Origin: Pseudomonadota bacterium
Lineage (GTDB): Bacteria; Pseudomonadota; Alphaproteobacteria; Rhodobacterales; Rhodobacteraceae
Direction: 5' to 3'
DNA length: 64,000 nucleotides
Assembly: GCA_020161615.1 (NCBI GenBank)
Contig: JAIUPD010000002.1
Span: 1 to 64,000, forward strand
A program made the translations under genes and the position numbers. The notes under the pieces were generated by a model, which made no database searches, had not been told where the DNA came from, and saw nothing but the letters and a program-made list of their open reading frames with translations. Shown here one piece after another: positions 59,684 to 64,000 of this stretch (position 1 is the first letter of the stretch; every line of letters starts with the position of its first letter).

Positions 59684-60253
59684 ATGACCCGTCAACCCGT
59701 TTCCCGCCGCGGCCCCGGCCGCCCCCCGTCGCCCGAGGCCCGCGACAAGGCACTGGAGGCCGCGCGTGCGCTGCTGACCGAAGAGGGGCTGGGCCGTCTG
59801 ACCATGGATGCGGTGGCGCAGCGGTCGGGCGTGGGCAAGCCCACGCTCTACCGCCACTGGGCCAATGCGCTGGAACTGGCGATGGCGGCGCTGATGCTGG
59901 ATGCCGAGGATCCCGAACCCCGCGGCGAGACGCGGGAGGTGCGGCTGCGCGGGCAGCTCAGGGCGTTGGTCGCGACCTTTGCCGCGACGCGCGGGCGGCA
60001 GATCGCCATGGCGCTGGCGGCCTCGGACCCGGAGAGCGAGATCAGCCGGGCCTTCCGCAACCAGGTGATCCTGGCCAGCCGCGAAACGGGGAGGAGCATC
60101 GTGCAAGGGGCAGTGGCCGAGGCCGAGATCGAGACGCTGCTCGACATGCTCTACGGGCCGCTCTTCTACCGGCTCTTGACCGGGCACCTGCCGCTGGACC
60201 GCGCCTTCGCCGATTCGCTGGCGGCGCTGGCTCTGCGGTTGGTGGACGATTGA
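59684..60253 (+). CDS. TetR family transcriptional regulator
   Basis: A 189-residue regulator with an N-terminal RRGPGRPPSPEARDKAL AT-hook-like basic start, the helix-turn-helix LTMDAVAQRSGVGKPTLYRH near residue 40, and a TetR_C-type ligand domain ending LTGHLPLDRAFADSLAALAL. The ATG at 59684 is used; the frame is open far upstream but that is antisense of the VOC and YjbR genes. It most likely represses itself and VOC-yjbR. Confidence 0.9.
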   Translation: MTRQPVSRRGPGRPPSPEARDKALEAARALLTEEGLGRLTMDAVAQRSGVGKPTLYRHWANALELAMAALMLDAEDPEPRGETREVRLRGQLRALVATFAATRGRQIAMALAASDPESEISRAFRNQVILASRETGRSIVQGAVAEAEIETLLDMLYGPLFYRLLTGHLPLDRAFADSLAALALRLVDD

Positions 60254-60256
60254 GGC

Positions 60257-60284
60257 GCAGGATGGGTCATATTGCCCATCCTGC
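60257..60284. terminator. bidirectional hairpin between tetR and leuB
   Basis: GCAGGATGGG pairs with CCCATCCTGC around TCATATTG, a perfect 10-bp stem between two converging stops. The GGATGGG/CCCATCC arms match the second hairpin at 29566-29588. Confidence 0.7.
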
Positions 60285-60295
60285 CCGGGATCGGC

Positions 60296-61405
60296 TCAGG
60301 CGAGCGAGGCGTCCAGCGCGGCGATGATCGCATCGCCCATCGCGGCGGTCGAAACCGGCGAACCGCCTTCGGGACCCATCAGATCGGCGGTGCGCAGACC
60401 CTTGGCGAGCACTGCTTCCACGGCCTTCTCCAGCCGGTCGGCCTCGGCCCCCTGGTCGAAGGAATAGCGCAGCGCCATGGCGAAGGACAGGACGCAGGCG
60501 ATCGGGTTCGCCTTGCCCTGACCCGCGATGTCGGGCGCCGAGCCGTGCACCGGTTCATAGAGCGCCTTCGGCCGGCCGTTGGCCATCGGCGCACCCAGGC
60601 TGGCCGAGGGCAGCATGCCCAGCGAGCCGGTCAGCATGGCGGCGAGGTCCGACAGCAGGTCGCCGAACAGGTTGTCGGTGACGATGACGTCGAACTGCTT
60701 CGGCCAGCGGGTCAGCTGCATGGCGCCGGCATCGGCGTACATGTGGCTGAGTTCCACGTCCGGGTATTCCTTGTCGTGGATCTCTTGCACAACCTCACGC
60801 CAAAGGACGCCCGATTCCATGACATTGGCCTTCTCCATCGAGCAGACCTTGTTGCCGCGCTTGCGGGCCAGTTCGAAGGCCGAGCGGGCGACGCGGGCGA
60901 TCTCGCTCTCGGTATAGCGCTGGGTGTTGATGCCGACGCGCTCGTTGCCCTCGGTGAAGACGCCACGCGGCTCGCCGAAATAGACGCCCGAGGTCAATTC
61001 GCGCACGATCATGATGTCGAGCCCGGCCACCACGTCCTTTTTCAGCGAGCTGAAATCGGCCAGCGCGTTGAAGCATTGCGCCGGGCGCAGGTTGGCGTAG
61101 AGGTCCATTTCCTTGCGCAGGCGCAGGAGGCCGCGCTCGGGCTTCACGGCGAAGGGCAGGCTGTCGTATTGCGGGCCGCCCACGGCACCCAGCAGCACCG
61201 CATCCACCTCTTGCGCCTTGGCCATCGTCGCATCGGCCAGCGGCGTGCCGTGCTTGTCATAGGCGCAGCCGCCCACCAGATCCTCGCTGACGTCGAAGGC
61301 AAGCCCGCGCTTGTCGCCGTACCAGGCGATGATCTTCTTCACTTCGCCCATGACTTCGGGGCCGATGCCGTCGCCGGCCAGGATCAGGATGGAGGGGTTC
61401 GCCAC
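60296..61405 (-). CDS. leuB: 3-isopropylmalate dehydrogenase
   Basis: A 369-residue NAD-dependent enzyme of leucine synthesis, oxidising and decarboxylating 3-isopropylmalate. [19 protein letters not shown] at the start, [37 protein letters not shown] (substrate arginines), [15 protein letters not shown], and [20 protein letters not shown] (metal aspartates) with [20 protein letters not shown] are diagnostic. The start is GTG at 61405 with AGGAG upstream. leuC and leuD are not in the window. Confidence 0.97.
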   Translation of the reverse strand: MANPSILILAGDGIGPEVMGEVKKIIAWYGDKRGLAFDVSEDLVGGCAYDKHGTPLADATMAKAQEVDAVLLGAVGGPQYDSLPFAVKPERGLLRLRKEMDLYANLRPAQCFNALADFSSLKKDVVAGLDIMIVRELTSGVYFGEPRGVFTEGNERVGINTQRYTESEIARVARSAFELARKRGNKVCSMEKANVMESGVLWREVVQEIHDKEYPDVELSHMYADAGAMQLTRWPKQFDVIVTDNLFGDLLSDLAAMLTGSLGMLPSASLGAPMANGRPKALYEPVHGSAPDIAGQGKANPIACVLSFAMALRYSFDQGAEADRLEKAVEAVLAKGLRTADLMGPEGGSPVSTAAMGDAIIAALDASLA

Positions 61406-61546
61406 GGGGGACTCCTGTCAAAACGGATGCGCAAGCGGCCTAGCCTGCCTCTGCCGCGCGGTCAAGCGCGCGCCGGTTTTCGTGTCTTTTCCGGTCGCGA
61501 CTCCGTGCTACTCTGCGGCCTGAACCCTTTTCAGCAGGTCCTTTCC

Positions 61547-61939
61547 ATGCGCTTTCCCCTTGTCCTCGCCCTGTGCCTGGCGGCCAGTGCCGCCCAAGCC
61601 GACGGGGGTGTCACCGTGCCCCTGCCGACCCTGCCGCCGATGACGCAGGGCGAACAGGAGCATCTGCTCATGCAGCTGGTCGTGGCCAATGTCGTGCAGA
61701 GCAATTGTCCGGGGCCCGAACAGAGCATGGCCGAATGGGCGCTGCTGACCGGAACCGCCGATCTGATCGCGGAGAGCCTGGGGCTCGACGCCGGCGCCTA
61801 TGACGACCGGTTCTATCACCCGGCTTTCAGCATGCTGGACAAGCCCGACACCTGCGCGCGGGAAATGCCGCGCGTGCAGCCCCTGATCCGGCGGCTGATC
61901 GCCTGGGGCGGGTCGCTGGAAGCCACGCCGATCGAATAG
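61547..61939 (+). CDS. small secreted protein of unknown function
   Basis: A 130-residue protein with a signal peptide (about 1-18, ending AQAD). The mature part is mostly helical: MTQGEQEHLLMQLVVANVVQ, then a segment from SNCPGPEQSMAEWALLTGTA to LIAESLGLDAGAYDDRFYH, with a second cysteine in DKPDTCAREMP that could pair with the first. I do not recognise the family. It is divergent from leuB and converges on a lysR gene 3 nt after its stop. Confidence 0.75.
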   Translation: MRFPLVLALCLAASAAQADGGVTVPLPTLPPMTQGEQEHLLMQLVVANVVQSNCPGPEQSMAEWALLTGTADLIAESLGLDAGAYDDRFYHPAFSMLDKPDTCAREMPRVQPLIRRLIAWGGSLEATPIE

Positions 61940-61942
61940 CGC

Positions 61943-62845
61943 TCAGCCCTTCAGATCCATCGCCGGGACCAGCGCTTCGGCCAAGAGGTCCCAGACCCGG
62001 CGGATGCGCGGCGTGCGGCGGATGGCCTCGTGCGCGGTCAGCCAGACGGGCAGGGTCGGCAGGGCGACGCCCAGGTCGATCTCGACCAGATCGGGATCGC
62101 GATGGCCCAGGCTGCGCTGGATGAAGCCGATCCCGGCCCCCGCGCGGATCAGCTGCCAGCTGGTCGCCACATCGTCGCAGCGCAGGGCGAACCAGTCCCG
62201 GGTCGCGGGCAGGCCCAGCGCCTGCATCCCTTCCAGCAATTGCGTCTCGCGGTCCTGGCCGATCAGGTCGTGCCCGATGGCCTCGGCCACGCCGCGGGGC
62301 AGGCCGCGCCGCTGGATATACTCGCGCGAGGCAAAGGCGCCGATGGCCGTGTCGCCCAGATGCCGCGTCACCAGATCCTGCTGCGTGGGGCGGTACATGC
62401 GGATGGCGATATCGGCCTCGCGGTAGAGCAGGTTCGACGACCGGTCCGAGGGGACGAGTTCCAGCGCGATGCGGGGCTCGGCGCGGCGAATGCTGGTCAG
62501 GATGCGGGGCAGGTGGAAAACCGAAACGGCGACCGAGGCGGTCAGGCGCACGGTGCCTTCCAGCCGCTCCTCGCGCGCGGCGGTGGCGAGGGCCATGGCA
62601 AGCGCCGCCTCTCGCATCGCCCGGGCCGGGGCCAGCAGCGCGCTGCCCGTTTCGGTCAGGGCCAGACCCCGCGGCTGGCGGTGGAAGAGGTCGGCGCCGA
62701 GCTGCCCCTCCATGGCCCGGATCTGGCGGCCCAGCGTCGGCTGGCTGCGACCTAGCTGGCGGGCAGCAGCCGACAGGCTGCCGGTCTCGGCCACGGCAAG
62801 GAAGGCCTGAACCAGCGACCAATCGAGGGAATGCAGTGTATCCAT
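61943..62845 (-). CDS. LysR family transcriptional regulator
   Basis: A 300-residue regulator: helix-turn-helix LVQAFLAVAETGSLSAAARQ and LGRSQPTLGRQIRAMEGQLG (to about residue 50), then the substrate-binding domain with LVPSDRSSNLLYREADIAIR, HLGDTAIGAFASREYIQR and GAGIGFIQRSLG. It is divergent from an epimerase-like gene across 87 nt rich in palindromes, the normal arrangement for a LysR regulator and its target. The effector is unknown. Confidence 0.93.
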   Translation of the reverse strand: MDTLHSLDWSLVQAFLAVAETGSLSAAARQLGRSQPTLGRQIRAMEGQLGADLFHRQPRGLALTETGSALLAPARAMREAALAMALATAAREERLEGTVRLTASVAVSVFHLPRILTSIRRAEPRIALELVPSDRSSNLLYREADIAIRMYRPTQQDLVTRHLGDTAIGAFASREYIQRRGLPRGVAEAIGHDLIGQDRETQLLEGMQALGLPATRDWFALRCDDVATSWQLIRAGAGIGFIQRSLGHRDPDLVEIDLGVALPTLPVWLTAHEAIRRTPRIRRVWDLLAEALVPAMDLKG

Positions 62846-62874
62846 TCATTCATGAATACAGGATATGCATATCC
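62837..62874. promoter_or_regulatory. palindrome cluster in the lysR/epimerase spacer
   Basis: Three dyads overlap here: TGTAT...ATACA arms (62837-62860), ATTCATGAAT (62848-62857) and the perfect 14-mer GGATATGCATATCC (62861-62874). The first covers the lysR start codon. They suit recognition and activation sites of the LysR regulator (inference). Confidence 0.5.
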
Positions 62875-62932
62875 ATGCAATTTCATTGAGGGCTGCGCGG
62901 GTGCATATCGGCAGGGACAACGGAGGTATCCC

Positions 62933-63820
62933 ATGACCCAGACCGCCCTGATCCTCGGCGCCCGTGGCAAGATCGGCCGCCATTTCACCAAGGCCTTCCG
63001 CGATGCCGGCTGGCAGACGAAAGCCTTCACCCGCGGCACCGACATGGCCGCCGCGGCGCAGGGCTGCGACGTGATCGTGAACGGGCTGAACCCGCCAAAT
63101 TACCACGCTTGGGACCGGCTTTTGCCCGCCATCACCACCGAGGTTCTAGCCGCTGCCAAGGCTTCGGGCGCGACGATCCTGTTTCCTGGCAACGTCTATG
63201 TCTTCGGCACCCAGCCCGGCCCCTGGGACGAGACGATGCCACACCGCCCGGTGGCCCGTAAGGGCAGGATCCGGGCCGAGGTTGAGGCGCGCTACAAGGC
63301 GGCCGCGGCGGAGGGGGTGCAGACCATCATCCTGCGCGCGGGCGATTTCATTGACCCCGACAGCGCGGAATCGCTGATCGACATCGCCTCGCTGCGCCGA
63401 TTCGACAAAGGTGTCGTCACTGCGATGGGCGATCCCGACGCGGACCACGCCTATGCCTATCTGCCGGATATGGCCCGCGCCGGGGTCCAACTGGCGGCGA
63501 TCCGCGCCGAATTGCCCGCCTTCTGCGACGTGCCCTTCCCGGGGCATACCTTCACGACCCGGGGCTTGATGCAGGCGCTGGAGGCGCTGACCGGGCGCAG
63601 CCTCCGGCTGGGTCACTTCCCCTGGTGGGCGATCCGCCTGGCCTCGCCCGTCTGGGAACTGGGGCGCGAGCTGGGCGAGATGCGCTATCTCTACGACACG
63701 CCGCACAGCCTGTCCGGCGCGCGGCTGCAGGCGCTGCTGCCGGGTTTCCGCGAAACCCCGCTGAGCGAGGTTCTGCGCGCGGTGCTGGCGCGGCGGCAGG
63801 GTTTCGCGGCCGCGGCGTGA
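62933..63820 (+). CDS. NAD-dependent epimerase/dehydratase-like protein
   Basis: A 295-residue atypical/extended short-chain dehydrogenase fold. ALILGARGKIGRHFTKAFRD is the nucleotide loop, CDVIVNGLNPPNYHAWDRLL and TILFPGNVYVFGTQPGPWDE (Tyr-type active-site strand) follow, then IILRAGDFIDP and DHAYAYLPDMARAGVQLA. It probably modifies a small carbonyl or sugar-like substrate, or is a regulatory member. The ATG at 62933 has CGGAGG eight bases upstream. It is divergent from lysR and likely its target. Confidence 0.85.
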   Translation: MTQTALILGARGKIGRHFTKAFRDAGWQTKAFTRGTDMAAAAQGCDVIVNGLNPPNYHAWDRLLPAITTEVLAAAKASGATILFPGNVYVFGTQPGPWDETMPHRPVARKGRIRAEVEARYKAAAAEGVQTIILRAGDFIDPDSAESLIDIASLRRFDKGVVTAMGDPDADHAYAYLPDMARAGVQLAAIRAELPAFCDVPFPGHTFTTRGLMQALEALTGRSLRLGHFPWWAIRLASPVWELGRELGEMRYLYDTPHSLSGARLQALLPGFRETPLSEVLRAVLARRQGFAAAA

Positions 63821-63878
63821 CTTGCGGCGTCCGCTGCGCTAGTCTTGAGGACCGGAGCCATCGACACAGGAGAGACTG

Positions 63879-64000
63879 ATGTCCAAGCATCCCCTCGACC
63901 ATGATCGCGGTGCCTCGAAAGGGCGGCTGGAACGGTTCACCGCCGCCGCCAAGGCCGACATGCCCAGCAAGGCGACGATGGCGCTGCAACAGCGCCCCCG
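63879..64000 (+). CDS. partial gene at right edge, unknown product
   Basis: Forty codons are visible: MSKHPLDHDRGASKGRLERF, then a charged Ala/Lys-rich stretch (TAAAKADMPSKATMALQQRP) that runs off the end. AGGAGAG lies about eight bases before the ATG, which supports a real start. No signal peptide or known motif is present in this part, and the protein continues beyond the window. Confidence 0.55.
   Translation, partial: MSKHPLDHDRGASKGRLERFTAAAKADMPSKATMALQQRP

Noticed and set aside
1-64000. CRISPR arrays, toxin-antitoxin pairs, insertion sequences, prophage or defence genes
   Set aside because: I looked for regular short repeats, small overlapping toxin/antitoxin frames, transposases with terminal repeats, and restriction or nuclease motifs, and found none.

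Overview
The window is a GC-rich, densely packed piece of bacterial chromosome. Its gene content and order (petP-petR next to ilvE, rbfA divergent from dapB, rsmB-heparinase-purH-lspA-DUF3035-M16-M16-mutL-rmuC in one run, DUF1674, DUF6525) point to an alphaproteobacterium of the order Rhodobacterales. I cannot name the genus. I see no rRNA, CRISPR array, insertion sequence, prophage or plasmid function. Nearly all of it is ordinary chromosome with short gaps and many 1-14 nt start/stop overlaps.

Layout. 1-2.4 kb: partial hmgA (tyrosine/homogentisate breakdown) divergent from marR-cidA-lrgB. 2.6-5.6 kb: free-methionine-sulfoxide reductase, saccharopine dehydrogenase and a MATE pump. 5.5-8.8 kb (minus): a coupled run plcP-agt-dedA-GT2 behind a Pho-box-like sequence, which looks like a phosphate-starvation lipid-remodelling cassette. 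9.1 kb: tRNA-Lys(TTT) with a clear promoter and hairpin. 9.3-11.5 kb: petR/petP divergent from ilvE. 11.6-17.7 kb: lytic transglycosylase, an orphan ABC ATPase, then deoC plus a two-domain aldehyde dehydrogenase behind a perfect inverted repeat. 17.8-29.3 kb: a long minus-strand housekeeping run from rsmB down to rmuC. 29.3-33.5 kb: DUF1674/SDHAF4, selO, a NAGPA-like protein, rbfA and dapB. 33.5-36.6 kb: a DUF4173 membrane protein coupled to a response regulator and kinase, preceded by 11-bp-spaced TGCAC repeats. 36.6-40.1 kb: a TetR-led acyl-CoA operon with two MaoC proteins. 40.2-42.3 kb: DUF6544 protein and a BNR propeller. 42.3-45.8 kb: EamA transporter, a cobalt-type nitrile hydratase operon, and a luxR with no luxI but with a near-consensus lux box just after it. 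45.8-50.9 kb: MFS, haloacid-dehalogenase-like, HIT, aldehyde dehydrogenase and envelope proteins. 51.1-56.4 kb: 1-Cys peroxiredoxin, a COG0523 zinc-chaperone candidate with a Zur-like operator, lolA, an SLT lipoprotein, hspQ, and an RsbW/STAS pair. 56.4-64 kb: thiolase, a two-repeat secreted protein, a TetR/VOC/YjbR group, leuB, a LysR/epimerase pair and a partial gene at the right edge.

The most informative signals lie between genes: the Pho-like box upstream of plcP, the lux box left after luxR, the Zur-like dyad before the COG0523 gene, the cre-tag-like repeats before the DUF4173 two-component operon, and a three-copy intergenic element found downstream of, and in the same direction as, lrgB, ilvE and the HIT gene. 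All functions are inferred from sequence read by eye; no database search was run.
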